NCBI RefSeq assembly: GCF_012911975.1
Contig: NZ_SMDQ01000030.1
Coordinates: forward strand, 1 to 64,000
DNA from: Nodosilinea sp. P-1105
GTDB lineage: Bacteria; Cyanobacteriota; Cyanobacteriia; Phormidesmidales; Phormidesmidaceae
Direction: 5' to 3'
Length of the DNA stretch: 64,000 nt
The position numbers and the translations under genes were made by a program. Shown one piece after another: positions 33,352 through 42,497 of the stretch (positions are counted from its first letter, which is position 1; each line of letters opens with the position of its first letter). The notes below the pieces were generated by a model. It saw only the letters and a program-made list of their open reading frames with translations, searched no databases and had not been told where the DNA came from.

Positions 33352-34122
33352 TTACCGCAGGGTGAAGGTGGCGTTGACGGGGCCTACGGGTAGGCCTTCG
33401 GGCCAGGGGATGGTGAACTGTCGCCGGTTTTGGGCTAAGACATTCTCGCCGCTGACCCCCCGCAGTTGATCGGGGCCGAGGGTGACGGTGGCGGAGGGTT
33501 GGGCGGTGGAGGTGAGGGTCAGGTTTAAGCCGCTGAGCAGTTGGCGGGCGGTGCCTTGGTTATGGAATTGCACCACCAGGGCATCTTGGCCGTTGATTTT
33601 TTGGTGGCTGGCACTTTCGATTACCACATCAGGGCTGACCCCTCGGGGGGCCACATAAACCGACGCCACATAGTTATAGAGGGCGGTAATTCTGACGGTT
33701 GGTGCGGTGACCTGTTGCTGAGGCTGGTTGAGCTGAATGGGTAACTGTTCTGTAATTAGGCGATAGGCCAACTCAGCATCTGGGTTGGGATTACCCAGCC
33801 AGGTGACCCGCACGGTTTGCGACTGCCCCGGTTGTAGCAAAACTTGAGGCGGATAAACCACAAAATCATCGTCAGCAGCAGGGCGGGTTTCGTTGCCTTG
33901 CAAATCCATATTGCGCTCGACCATTCGCACTTCAATGGCCACCGGTTCGCTGCCAGTATTACTAACCCGAAAAGAACTGGTCGATCGCGCCCCACTGGGT
34001 TCTAGGGTGACCTGGGAGGGGGTTAATTGATAGCTGGCATTAGCCCAGCTAGGGGGAGCGATCATCAGACCAGCACTCAAGAGAGCTGAGGCTAGGCAAC
34101 CAACACGCGCTAGGGTTTTCAT
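33352..34122 (-). CDS. Pilus assembly chaperone (PapD-like)
   Basis: This 256-residue periplasmic protein has a signal peptide (MKTLARVGCLASALLSAGLMIAPPSWA) and two immunoglobulin-like domains of the PapD kind. Domain 1 reads YQLTPSQVTLEPSGARSTSSFRVSNTGSEPVAIEVRMVERN to VVYPPQVLLQPGQSQTVRVTWLG. Domain 2 begins near QVTAPTVRITALYNYVASVYV. Such chaperones complete the fold of pilus subunits by donor-strand complementation. It lies between two pilin-like genes and the usher on the same strand. GGAG precedes the ATG. Confidence 0.9.
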   Translation of the reverse strand: MKTLARVGCLASALLSAGLMIAPPSWANASYQLTPSQVTLEPSGARSTSSFRVSNTGSEPVAIEVRMVERNMDLQGNETRPAADDDFVVYPPQVLLQPGQSQTVRVTWLGNPNPDAELAYRLITEQLPIQLNQPQQQVTAPTVRITALYNYVASVYVAPRGVSPDVVIESASHQKINGQDALVVQFHNQGTARQLLSGLNLTLTSTAQPSATVTLGPDQLRGVSGENVLAQNRRQFTIPWPEGLPVGPVNATFTLR

Positions 34123-34257
34123 AGGGGGTCTCCGTGGGACAGGGGTGAGGGGTGTTATGGGTAGATTTCCCGTTTTTCAGGTCAGGCAAGAGATAAATAA
34201 AAAGCCTGTAACAAACCTTCTTAATCGTGAAAGTCTGGATTAAATCTTTGATGCCGT

Positions 34258-34418
34258 AGGTTGGGTGAAGCGCTAGCGAAACCCAACAAAACCTAATCTG
34301 GTGTTGGGTTCTACTTCGTTCCACCCAACCTAAGGGGGTTATATGAATTCTTTCAGCAAATTCTATTTATTGCTGGCTGAGCGGAGTCGAAGTCAGCGTC
34401 CCCTTCGACTCCGCTCAG
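34258..34418. repeat. Two cyanobacterial palindromic repeats
   Basis: The first (34258-34331) pairs AGGTTGGGTGAAG with its complement in CTTCGTTCCACCCAACCT. The second pairs CTGAGCGGAGTCGAAG (34377-34392) exactly with CTTCGACTCCGCTCAG (34403-34418). The second motif also occurs singly in 10720-10810 and, in part, near 23020. Both lie between the second pilin gene and the chaperone. Confidence 0.7.
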
Positions 34419-34452
34419 GGGACGTTAATGGCGTTGTTATAGGGAATTGATA

Positions 34453-34911
34453 TTACTTATTAACTAATGAAAAAACTAGCGTGTCTGAGTAGTGGCCAGC
34501 AGGTTTGCCATTGACGTTGTTGGCTGAGATGGTGGCTTGGACAGGGAAGGTGCAACCGGTCGGTGCTGCACAGGTCAAGGTTGAGGTGGTCATCACCTCG
34601 ACATCAGTGCCGCTGGCAAGATTACCCACCAAAATGCCATTCACGGTTAGGGTATAGGGAATAGTAGATGGGTGGCTAGCATGGGCAAGGTTGCCCGCCT
34701 GGGCGGAACGCACCTTTAAGACCCAACCGTTGGGATTGTCAGACTGGATTTGAACCGTGCCAAAGTCTTGGTTGGGGTTGCCAGTTGCATAACTTAAGCT
34801 AAAGCTAGAGGTTGAGTTGTAGGTGACGCTCCCCAGCGCTGCCGAAGAGTATGCAAGGCTGATACCCAAAAGGAAATAAGTTAAGCGCTTCAAGAGGTAT
34901 GAAGTATTCAT
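34453..34911 (-). CDS. Pilin-like subunit of the chaperone-usher cluster
   Basis: This 152-residue exported protein has a signal peptide (YFLLGISLAYSSAALG) and a beta-sandwich of pilus-subunit type. Its second half reads LTCAAPTGCTFPVQATISANNVNGKPAGHYSDTLVFSLVNK; PAGxYxDTLxFxL is a typical subunit C-terminal strand of spore-coat-U/Csu-like pilins. It shares NGWxLxVxS and the C-terminal motif with the protein at 35014-35547. Two cysteines could form the conserved subunit disulfide. The ATG at 34911 has GAGAGG upstream; one 12 codons earlier is less likely. Confidence 0.75.
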   Translation of the reverse strand: MNTSYLLKRLTYFLLGISLAYSSAALGSVTYNSTSSFSLSYATGNPNQDFGTVQIQSDNPNGWVLKVRSAQAGNLAHASHPSTIPYTLTVNGILVGNLASGTDVEVMTTSTLTCAAPTGCTFPVQATISANNVNGKPAGHYSDTLVFSLVNK

Positions 34912-35013
34912 AGTTAACCTCTCTAAAAAACTATTGTGGAGGTACAAGCTAGCACCTCCACAAGACAGAAGAACCTAAAATCTTAGAGAGATGAGTAGTT
35001 TTACTCAGTACAA

Positions 35014-35547
35014 TTAGTTCACAGATTCCAGGGTAAAGGTCAAGGTATCTGTATACTCGCCTGCTGGTACATGTTGACCACTAGCGATATTAGCTGTCAC
35101 TTGAACTTCATTCACTCCTGCAGCTACCGCAGCTGTATAGTCAGCAACAATCAAATTTCCCCCTGTGGCTGGATCTACCGAGCTATTAGTGGTCTCGCCT
35201 GCAACCGCTGCCGCTGTTACGGCAGTATATTCAATGGCATGGGAGCCATTTTGTAATTCTCCTCCGTTGTTTGATACAACACTCAACGTCCAGCCGTTTA
35301 CATGGTTGTTACGAAGGCTTAGTTCTCCCATAACGAATCCTGTAGCACCGGCATCAGCCACAATTGGTGTAGGAGCGGCTGGAGCAAAGGTAATTTCGTT
35401 AATTAGATGTACGACACCCGTTACGTCATCACCAGAATCAACTGAAAGTGGATCATCTTCCGCCATCGCAGCAGGTCCAACGAGGAGGGATGCGCCGATG
35501 AGGAGGCTGGAGGCGAGAAGGGAATTGCGGAAGGTTTTAGCAAACAT
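35014..35547 (-). CDS. Pilin-like subunit, first gene of the pilus operon
   Basis: This 177-residue exported protein starts with a clear signal peptide (MFAKTFRNSLLASSLLIGASLLVGPAAMA). The mature part is Ala/Val/Thr-rich and ends VPAGEYTDTLTFTLESVN, matching the end of the next subunit (34453-34911). It has no cysteines in the mature part. It is probably the major pilin because it is first in the operon. AGGAG precedes the ATG at 35547. A long AT-rich leader lies upstream. Confidence 0.72.
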   Translation of the reverse strand: MFAKTFRNSLLASSLLIGASLLVGPAAMAEDDPLSVDSGDDVTGVVHLINEITFAPAAPTPIVADAGATGFVMGELSLRNNHVNGWTLSVVSNNGGELQNGSHAIEYTAVTAAAVAGETTNSSVDPATGGNLIVADYTAAVAAGVNEVQVTANIASGQHVPAGEYTDTLTFTLESVN

Positions 35548-36371
35548 GGTGTGGGTCTCCTGAACACAGTGTTAATGAAGAAGATTTTTTTGGAATGAGT
35601 TGGCGGTGGTTTTGCCCTCTTGTAGCTTTGAGGGAGTTTGCCAGCCGTGGGGCTCATGCCTTTTCTTGCTTCATGGTTTAACTATAGCCAGGGGCCAGGG
35701 TATTGCTATCAGCAAAAGTACAGAAATTTCGATAGTTTTGACTCTAAAACTTTCAATCAGTCGAAATAGAAATCGCTTCAAATAAATCATTATAGAATCA
35801 ATACAAAAATCTTCCGGATTCGTGAACGCCTTTGTTGACGGGGCTCTTGATGCTCCTTGTGACTATTTATTTATAAAACTTAAGCTTGGTTCTTATTAGA
35901 AAAAACGTGAGAGGTGTAAAAAGTCTCGACTAAATCGAGGGAATTACAGAGATAAGTATTTATGCCTCAAAATCTATAAGGGTCATCAATAAACAGCTTT
36001 CAGGCTATCTCGGATCAGCTGCAACATTCCGTTACCAGTGGCTGGTAAAAATACGGTTAACGTTGTCGGCATCGTTTAAGGAGAGGAATGTAATTAAATG
36101 ATGCCGTTGCGACCAAAGGGGGGATCTCAAACTCTGCCAAAGACCGAGATGTTTCTATTTCCCTTCGCTCTGTTACTCTGTGTCTATCTCCCACCCCTGG
36201 GCGGCTTGATGCATCCAAGTCACTGCTTGATGCGATCGCCCTGCATCACCCCCTCTGCTTTCCCCTTGGCAGGGGCTACTTGATACACACAAGATTACCA
36301 ACTTTGGCCCCCCTAGCCCCCGGACTTGATAGCAACGCTGAAGTTGGGTATCAGGTTTCGGGTGCCAGGGG
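35548..36371. other. AT-rich intergenic region upstream of the pilus operon
   Basis: About 820 bases without a supportable gene. Bases 35680-36060 are markedly AT-rich compared with the window and should hold the pilus promoter. The stretch 36098-36283 gives an open frame, but its content is repeat-like (CCCCTGGGC, GGCGATCGCC context) and unrecognised. From 36300 to 36370 there are CCCCCTAGCCCC-type and TATCAGGTTTCGGGTGCC repeats. It also separates the pilus genes from the signalling block. Confidence 0.5.
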
Positions 36372-38177
36372 CTACGCCAGAAACCTAGATTGCAAGGTTT
36401 GGCTCAAGGTCTGCATCAGGGCCGGGATCACCAAAGGGGCCGATAAATAGGCCGTTCCCAGTCCTTGGGCGTGAGTGGGGGTACTGCCCACCACAAGGTA
36501 AGGCAACCGGGGATTAATCTGATGCATACGGCGCAGCATGGCTGGGCCATTGAGGGTGGGCAAGGTTACATCAAGCACCACAGTGCTCAGTTCCGACTGG
36601 TGTTGAATGTAAAGGGCGATCGCGTCGGCCCCTTCTTCTGCAAACAGGACTCGATACCTGTAGCTCTCAAGCACGGCTTGCAGCAGTTCACGCTGGTCGT
36701 CATCGGCCACGACCAGTAGCAGCAGGGCATCTTGCCCCTCGATCGCCGGTAGACAGGCCACAGCAATGTCATCATCGATCGCGGTCCGTGCCGCTGGCAG
36801 GTAAACGCTGACGCAGGTGCCCATCCCAGGTTGACTCTCCACGGTTAACCAACCGCCATGGCTTTTGACCAACCCCTGGGCAGTAGATAGCCCCAAGCCC
36901 GAGTGGCCGGCTTGGGCTTGGGTGGTAAAGAACGGTTCGCAACTGCGATCGCAGACGGCAGGGGGCATGCCTGTGCCAGTGTCGGTAACGGTCACCAAGA
37001 CATGGCGGCCGGGGGGATGCTCCTCACACCCTCGCCACCACAGGTTACGGGCTTCCAGGTGCAGATGCCCACCATCGGCCATGGCGTCACAGGCATTCAG
37101 GCACAAATTCATAAACACCTGGTGCAGTTGGATGGCGTCCCCTGTCACCGTCCACAGGTGAGCCTGCCCCAGGCAGGAGGTCATATGAATGGTGGACGGT
37201 TGGGCTTCTTGCAGGGTTTGCACCAATTCCCCCAGCACATAGGCCAATTGCAGGTCTGTGCGTTTTCCCCTCATGCCCTGGGCAAACGACAACACCTGAT
37301 CCGCCAGGCTGGCCCCTCGGTGGGCACTCGTTTGAATGCGGTTGAGCCATTGTTGCTGTTGCTGGTGGTCTAGGGTGGGTCGTTTTAGTATTTCGGTGGC
37401 CAGCACAATCGGCGTCAAAATGTTGCTCAGGTCATGGGCCAACCCCCCTGCCAGGGTACCAATGCTGTCCAGGTGGCGATCGCGCGATCGCTGGGCCTGA
37501 TGCAACAGCTCGGCTTTTGACTGTTTGTAGGCCAGTAATTCGGCCTGCACCTGGCGGTAAAGCTCTGACTGTTGAATTGCCATCCCCACCTGGATCGCCA
37601 ACTGCTGCATAATCTGCACCTCTTCCCCGTGCCAGGTCCGTGGGGCCGTACAGTGTTGGGCCACCAGCAAGCCCCACAATTTGTCATTCACTTGCAGCGG
37701 CACCACCAGATTGGCCTTCACCCCCAGACTCGCCAGTAGATCCACATGGCAGGGGGTTAGCCCTGCCTGGTGAATATCAGCCACCGCCTGCACCTGCCCT
37801 TGCTCATAGGCCGCCACCCAATGGGTCGCAAAGCACTCGTCATAGACCTGGCGCCCCTGCAACGATAGGCAATGGGGGGCACAGTCTTCGACCATAACCG
37901 TACCGCTCCAATCCGGTTGAAACTTAAATAAAAAGACCCGCTCCACTTGCAATAACTGGCGCACCTCAGAGACCGTGGTCTGCAACACCACATCCAAATC
38001 CAGGGACTGACGAATCCGCTGGATCAGATTGAACATCCGAACGAGGGTGTCACCAGCCGCCGGGATAGGGCCTACCCAACTGTGGGCTAGGGCTGTAGAG
38101 TGGCCCTTAGCCGGCACCAGCAACCAGTTTTCCTCGGTGGCCTTATGTATCTGATATGGGTCGGTACGGTTGCTCAT
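36372..38177 (-). CDS. GAF-containing hybrid histidine kinase with degenerate receiver
   Basis: This 601-residue kinase has a GAF domain (residues about 55-215), a HisKA helix with the phospho-His in GLAHDLSNILTP, an ATPase domain (NACDAM, DTGTGMP, GLGLSTAQGLVKSHGG) and a C-terminal receiver. The GAF shows the Cys-His pair of bilin-binding cyanobacterial GAFs (Cys143-His144 in AGLTPCHVDLL, then VKANLVVPL, WGLLVAQH). Chromophore binding is therefore possible but unproven. The receiver keeps the Asp (VVLDVTLPTLNG), but the usual Lys-Pro is SAP, so its activity is doubtful. The start at 38177 is chosen because AGGAGG lies 8 bases upstream (38186-38191). Confidence 0.85.
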   Translation of the reverse strand: MSNRTDPYQIHKATEENWLLVPAKGHSTALAHSWVGPIPAAGDTLVRMFNLIQRIRQSLDLDVVLQTTVSEVRQLLQVERVFLFKFQPDWSGTVMVEDCAPHCLSLQGRQVYDECFATHWVAAYEQGQVQAVADIHQAGLTPCHVDLLASLGVKANLVVPLQVNDKLWGLLVAQHCTAPRTWHGEEVQIMQQLAIQVGMAIQQSELYRQVQAELLAYKQSKAELLHQAQRSRDRHLDSIGTLAGGLAHDLSNILTPIVLATEILKRPTLDHQQQQQWLNRIQTSAHRGASLADQVLSFAQGMRGKRTDLQLAYVLGELVQTLQEAQPSTIHMTSCLGQAHLWTVTGDAIQLHQVFMNLCLNACDAMADGGHLHLEARNLWWRGCEEHPPGRHVLVTVTDTGTGMPPAVCDRSCEPFFTTQAQAGHSGLGLSTAQGLVKSHGGWLTVESQPGMGTCVSVYLPAARTAIDDDIAVACLPAIEGQDALLLLVVADDDQRELLQAVLESYRYRVLFAEEGADAIALYIQHQSELSTVVLDVTLPTLNGPAMLRRMHQINPRLPYLVVGSTPTHAQGLGTAYLSAPLVIPALMQTLSQTLQSRFLA

Positions 38178-38439
38178 GATGGCTGCCTCCTGCATCGGTA
38201 TGCCCTCGCCATAGGGCAAGCTTGGCATCATCCCAGGCTTAGCTCTACCGTAAAAAATAAATCGCACAGACCGTATCAGGGATTTGCTGAGTTCGATCGG
38301 CCACGGCCCTGAAATTAGCCCCTGTCACCGGGTTAGCTTAGCCGCCCACTAAACCTCTGGGACATAGGTCAGCCCACCATTCCTGACACCCGATACCCGA
38401 CACCCTCAGCAACGGTGGTCATAGTTCTGCCCGTCAGTC

Positions 38440-39090
38440 CTAATCCAACAACACCAGCCCTACCCGAATGGCGTAGCGCACCAGCCCAGCAATGTCGTGG
38501 ATGTCGAGCCGGTCCATCAGTTGGGTGCGGTGGGTTTCGACGGTTTTGGTGCTGATGTAGAGTAACTCCGCAATCTCTTTGGTGCTTTTGCCCTCGGCAA
38601 TCAGCTGCAAAATTTCCCGCTGTCGGGGGGTAATTTGGTCCAGCGGGTTACCCTCTTCCCCCAGGCGGCGCACATAGTCCGTCACCACATATTTAGAGAC
38701 AGCTGGGCTCAGGTAGGTTTCCCCCCGGGCCAGCGCCCGAATGGCCAGTTCCAGTTCTTCGATGCCACTATCTTTGAGCAGATAGCCCAATGCCCCAGAG
38801 CGCAGGGCTTGGTAGACATACTCTTCGTTGGCATGCATCGACACAATCAGCACCCGCACCTGGGGAAAGTCGTGCACAATTCGCGCCGTCGCCTCTAGGC
38901 CGTTCATGGCTGGCATGGCAATATCCATTAGCACCAGGTGGGGTTTGAGGGTTTCCACCAGGTGCAGGGCGGTGCGGCCGTTGTCAGCTTCCCCAATCAC
39001 TTCGATATCGGCCAAATCTTCGACTAGCGAACGGAAGCCTGCCCTGACCAGGGTGTGATTGTCAACTAGAATCAGCTTGATGGTAGCCAT
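38440..39090 (-). CDS. NarL/LuxR-family response regulator
   Basis: This 216-residue regulator has a receiver domain with phospho-Asp56 (LVLMDIAMPAMNG) and Lys106 (LGYLLKDS). A LuxR-type helix-turn-helix follows at residues 150-210 (TPRQREILQLIAEGKSTKEIAELLYISTKTVETHR). It starts 44 bases after the stop of the PAS/GAF kinase on the same strand. That kinase has the HisKA_3-type transmitter that pairs with NarL regulators, so they form a two-component system. Targets are not identifiable here. Confidence 0.95.
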   Translation of the reverse strand: MATIKLILVDNHTLVRAGFRSLVEDLADIEVIGEADNGRTALHLVETLKPHLVLMDIAMPAMNGLEATARIVHDFPQVRVLIVSMHANEEYVYQALRSGALGYLLKDSGIEELELAIRALARGETYLSPAVSKYVVTDYVRRLGEEGNPLDQITPRQREILQLIAEGKSTKEIAELLYISTKTVETHRTQLMDRLDIHDIAGLVRYAIRVGLVLLD

Positions 39091-39134
39091 TGAACCTGTT
39101 TAACCCACTGAGATAGTTGCAACCTGACCATCAC

Positions 39135-42100
39135 CTAAGGGCCGCCGCCCGATTTGCCAACCACAGTCGGCAAATTGGCGAGGGGAGCTTGCAGGTGAAT
39201 ACAAGTTCCCTGGGTAGGGGCGGAGGTAATGGTTAGCTGCCCTCCTACTAGCATTCCCCGTTCTTCCATGCCAAGCAGCCCCAGACTGGTGCCTTGTTGC
39301 TTGGTCTGCCGAATCGTGTCCAGCTCAAAGCCCACCCCGTCATCTTGGATGGATAGGTGTAGGGTTTGGCCCAGCTGTTCTAGGGTGACAGTGACCCTAT
39401 GGGCTTGGGCATGGCGAGCCACATTGGTGAGGGCCTCCTGCACGATCCGAAAGCAGGCGGTTTCCATCGATGCAGGTAGTCCGGGGGGGGCGGCATCGCA
39501 GATCAGGGTAGCTTGCAGGCCGGTACGCTCGGCGTAGCGGCTAACGTACCAACGGAGGGCCGGTACTAGCCCCAGGTCATCCAGCATTGAAGGGCGCAGG
39601 TCCAGGGAAAGGTTGCGCACCTGTTGCAGGGCTCCTTCAACAATGTGAAAGCAATCCTGTAGGGGGGGCTGGGGCTGGGAGGTGGGCATTAACCGTTCCA
39701 GGCGGTGCAGATTGAGCTTGACGGCGGTCAGGGCCTGACCCACCTCGTCATGTAGCTCGTGGGCTAGAAATCGGCGTTCGGTTTCTTGGGCTTCTAAGAG
39801 CTGGCTCGACAGGGCATGTAAACGGGCGCGATCGCATTTCACCTGTTCAAACAAGCGAGCATTTTGCAGGGCAATGGCCAGGTGATCGGCCACTTCCTGG
39901 GCCACCTCTTCATGGTCACGGGTAAAGTGGCCTAACCGAGAGGAAACCAGCGTGATTTCACCAATCACCCCATCGTTAACCACCAGGGGAATGGCGATCA
40001 TCGAGCGGATATGGGAGGTAGAGAATTGCCCCCAAAACCTAGATGGCGACTGCAAGGCAACATCTGGAATACGGTGGACCACCGCTGTCCGGTCGGGTTG
40101 GGTAAACACAAACTGATCAAATGGCAACACCGTGGCCGTTGTTGGTGCTGCGGTCCCCGTATAGGGCGCAGTCCAGTCAGCATCCGGGGTGAGGGGGGGG
40201 TGGCCCGCCAAAATCTCACCGGTTTCGGTGTCAGGGTTAAACAAAGCCACCAGCCCCTGGGGAGCACGAAGCACTTGGCACAGTAACAACAGTGCAGAGT
40301 GGGCAATGTCCTGGGATTTAAAGTTAGTCAGAATCGCCCGGTCCATATTGTGTAATCCCCGCAGGCGATGGGCGTACTGTTGCAGGGTGGTTTCAGCCAG
40401 TTTGGCTTGGGTGATGTCTTGCAGTACCACAATAAAATATTTGGGATTTTGAGCCTGATCGCGCACCAACGACACGGTTAGGTTGGCCCAGATGATGCGC
40501 CCGTCTTTGCAGACATAGCGCTGCTGCCGGGTATAGCTTTGGCGTTGCCCCAGCAGGGTTTCGTTGGCATAGCGCCGATCCTCCGCCAGGTCTTCCGGGT
40601 AGATAATGTCGTGCAGCAACTGGTCAATGAGTTCATAGGGGCCATAGCCCAGAATCTGGCTCAGGGTTGGGTTCAGCCACAGAAGGGAGCCGTCAGGGGC
40701 GACATGGGCGATGCCAACGGCGGCTTGTTCAAAGGTGAGCCGAAACCGATTTTCACTTTCAATCAGCGCTGTTTCGATCAACTTACGTTCGCTAATGTCT
40801 TGAATTGTGATTACAAAAAAGTCGGGACGGCCATTCTGCTGCGCCACCACTTTGATATCGACAGAGCCATAGACAATCAGCCCGTCTTTGCGAATAAATC
40901 GGGTTTCTATGGTGCAGGTGTCGACGGGGGTGTGGGTGAGCTGGGCAAACCAGTCCATGCAGGGGGCCAAATCATCGGGATGGGTAAGGTCAGCCCAGGT
41001 GGTCTGCTGCAATTCGTCACGGCTATAGCCTAAGATGCCGCACAGGCGATCGTTAAACCTGAGCCACGTTTTCGTATCTGAGCCAAGGATAGCCATGCCC
41101 AAAAAGGGCAGGTCGTAGAATAGCCGCAGGGTGGCTTCGGCCTGCTGCCGCTGGGCTGACTCTTGTTGCAGCTGATGGTTAATCGCCTGTAAGTCTTCTA
41201 GCCGTTGCCGAGCCTGGGTTTTTAGCCCCTGGTTGCTGGCCCGTAGGGCGGTTTCATCCCGGTAACGCTGGGTAATATCGTAGAGGCTGATGATGGCCCC
41301 ATAGATCGACTGATCAGGGGTGAGTATGGGGCGGCTGTTGGCCAACACCATGTAGCGATCGCCGTTGGGATGGACAATCATCAGCTCCATATCTCGCAGG
41401 GTTTCCCCCCGCAGCCCCCGCCACAGGGGAAAGTCATCGGTTTTCAGCGGCGTGCGATCGCCCGGCATATATATCTGAACCGCTGCCGTTAACTCAGCCG
41501 CCGTGATGGTTGCGGTTTTGAGGCCCAAAAGTCGACAGGTTACCTGGTTGATCACAGTAATGCTCTGGTGGCGATCGCAGCATAAGATGCCGTCGTCTAG
41601 GTGCTCCAGCACGGCGCACAGGTCCAACTGATCAACTCCGGCCAGATCCCGGAGCTGCTGCTGAAAAACCTGTTTGGGCGGCGTTTGCGCCAAGGAACAC
41701 AGGGGTGGGAGGCTGCCCTGACAGGCAAGCGGCTGAGGCAACTGGGCCGGGAGCCCATATCGGCTAACCTGCTCTGCTAAATGGTGAATGATTTGCTGCC
41801 CCAGGGTTTGCAGCCCCTGCCGTTGACTGGCGGTTAACCCCGTCGGCCTGGTGGCCCAAACCGACAACAAGCCAATCAGCTCATCGGCTGGCCCTAGCAG
41901 CGGCATGCCCCCATAGGCACTGGCACCATCCGGCCAATCTCCATGCTGCCGCTGCGCCAATTGGTCAGCATCGAGCCAGGTTGGCTCGACCACCGGGGGC
42001 CAAAATGGATCGTCCCCCCCAGGCCAGTTATAGGCCGCCTGACACCAATACTGCCCCCCATTGGTCAGGGTCAGCACCACGGTGGATACCGACCCCACCT

Positions 42101-42257
42101 GCCCAGCCAGATTGACCAAGTTGTCTAGCACAGGGTCAGGGTGAGGATGCAGCTGTTTTGGCCAAAGGGCTGGGGCCTGGGCTAAGGGTCCCTGAAACGC
42201 CAGGGCTTGATCAACCCCTACAGCGTTGTTTTCCCTGGAAATAGATGGATTAGGCAT
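39135..42257 (-). CDS. Multi-PAS/GAF sensor histidine kinase (HisKA_3 type)
   Basis: This 1040-residue soluble kinase has an N-terminal GAF-like part (about 40-175) and three PAS domains. These start near LCAVLEHLDDGILCCDRHQSI, FYDLPFLGMAILGSDTKTW and RLTFEQAAVGIAHVAPDGSLLW, each with a PAC-type tail. A second GAF (about 640-800) precedes the NarX-type transmitter, with phospho-His in ERRFLAHELHDEVGQALTAVKLNLHRL and an ATPase domain (EALTNVARHAQAHRV, DDGVGFE). No transmembrane segment was seen, so it senses a cytosolic signal. The cognate regulator follows 44 bases downstream. Confidence 0.9.
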   Translation of the reverse strand: MPNPSISRENNAVGVDQALAFQGPLAQAPALWPKQLHPHPDPVLDNLVNLAGQVGSVSTVVLTLTNGGQYWCQAAYNWPGGDDPFWPPVVEPTWLDADQLAQRQHGDWPDGASAYGGMPLLGPADELIGLLSVWATRPTGLTASQRQGLQTLGQQIIHHLAEQVSRYGLPAQLPQPLACQGSLPPLCSLAQTPPKQVFQQQLRDLAGVDQLDLCAVLEHLDDGILCCDRHQSITVINQVTCRLLGLKTATITAAELTAAVQIYMPGDRTPLKTDDFPLWRGLRGETLRDMELMIVHPNGDRYMVLANSRPILTPDQSIYGAIISLYDITQRYRDETALRASNQGLKTQARQRLEDLQAINHQLQQESAQRQQAEATLRLFYDLPFLGMAILGSDTKTWLRFNDRLCGILGYSRDELQQTTWADLTHPDDLAPCMDWFAQLTHTPVDTCTIETRFIRKDGLIVYGSVDIKVVAQQNGRPDFFVITIQDISERKLIETALIESENRFRLTFEQAAVGIAHVAPDGSLLWLNPTLSQILGYGPYELIDQLLHDIIYPEDLAEDRRYANETLLGQRQSYTRQQRYVCKDGRIIWANLTVSLVRDQAQNPKYFIVVLQDITQAKLAETTLQQYAHRLRGLHNMDRAILTNFKSQDIAHSALLLLCQVLRAPQGLVALFNPDTETGEILAGHPPLTPDADWTAPYTGTAAPTTATVLPFDQFVFTQPDRTAVVHRIPDVALQSPSRFWGQFSTSHIRSMIAIPLVVNDGVIGEITLVSSRLGHFTRDHEEVAQEVADHLAIALQNARLFEQVKCDRARLHALSSQLLEAQETERRFLAHELHDEVGQALTAVKLNLHRLERLMPTSQPQPPLQDCFHIVEGALQQVRNLSLDLRPSMLDDLGLVPALRWYVSRYAERTGLQATLICDAAPPGLPASMETACFRIVQEALTNVARHAQAHRVTVTLEQLGQTLHLSIQDDGVGFELDTIRQTKQQGTSLGLLGMEERGMLVGGQLTITSAPTQGTCIHLQAPLANLPTVVGKSGGGP

Positions 42258-42296
42258 CAGCGCAAGGGGGCAATTGAACTAGCGTGACAGTCTGTA

Positions 42297-42353
42297 CCAG
42301 GTCCAGCTCGGGTTTGCTCCCAGGCAAAACTCCACACCTGAACTTGGATTTGG
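42297..42353 (+). repeat. Dispersed 60-bp repeat family, copy B
   Basis: The locus begins CCAGGTCCAGCTCGGG, contains CTCCCAGGCAAAAC and ends GAACTTGGATTTGG. It aligns with copies at 14387-14452 and 16691-16754. It lies just upstream of the PAS/GAF kinase gene. Confidence 0.55.
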
Positions 42354-42360
42354 TTTAAGC

Positions 42361-42414
42361 GTGCCTAATTTAGGGGCAGAGCTATCTAGATTTGCTGAAA
42401 AATTCACGGAACGT
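42361..42414 (-). promoter_or_regulatory. Shared upstream element, kinase gene copy
   Basis: On the minus strand this region reads ACGTTCCGTGAATTTTTCAG, then a 15-base less conserved part, then GCTCTGCCCCTAAATTAGGC. A very similar sequence lies upstream of the GGDEF gene at 44520-44575. It sits about 105-155 bases before the kinase start. It may be a common promoter or operator, or a repeat with conserved ends. Confidence 0.45.
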
Positions 42415-42497
42415 CACCCGACGCTAACCGCCAAACCCTTGGGTCGGATCAGCGATCGCGGCCATGGACACCCTAGTTATACCATTGGCCCTATCCT

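Noticed and set aside
36098-36283. 61-codon frame upstream of the pilus operon
   Set aside because: The composition is repeat-like and no homology or ribosome site was seen.
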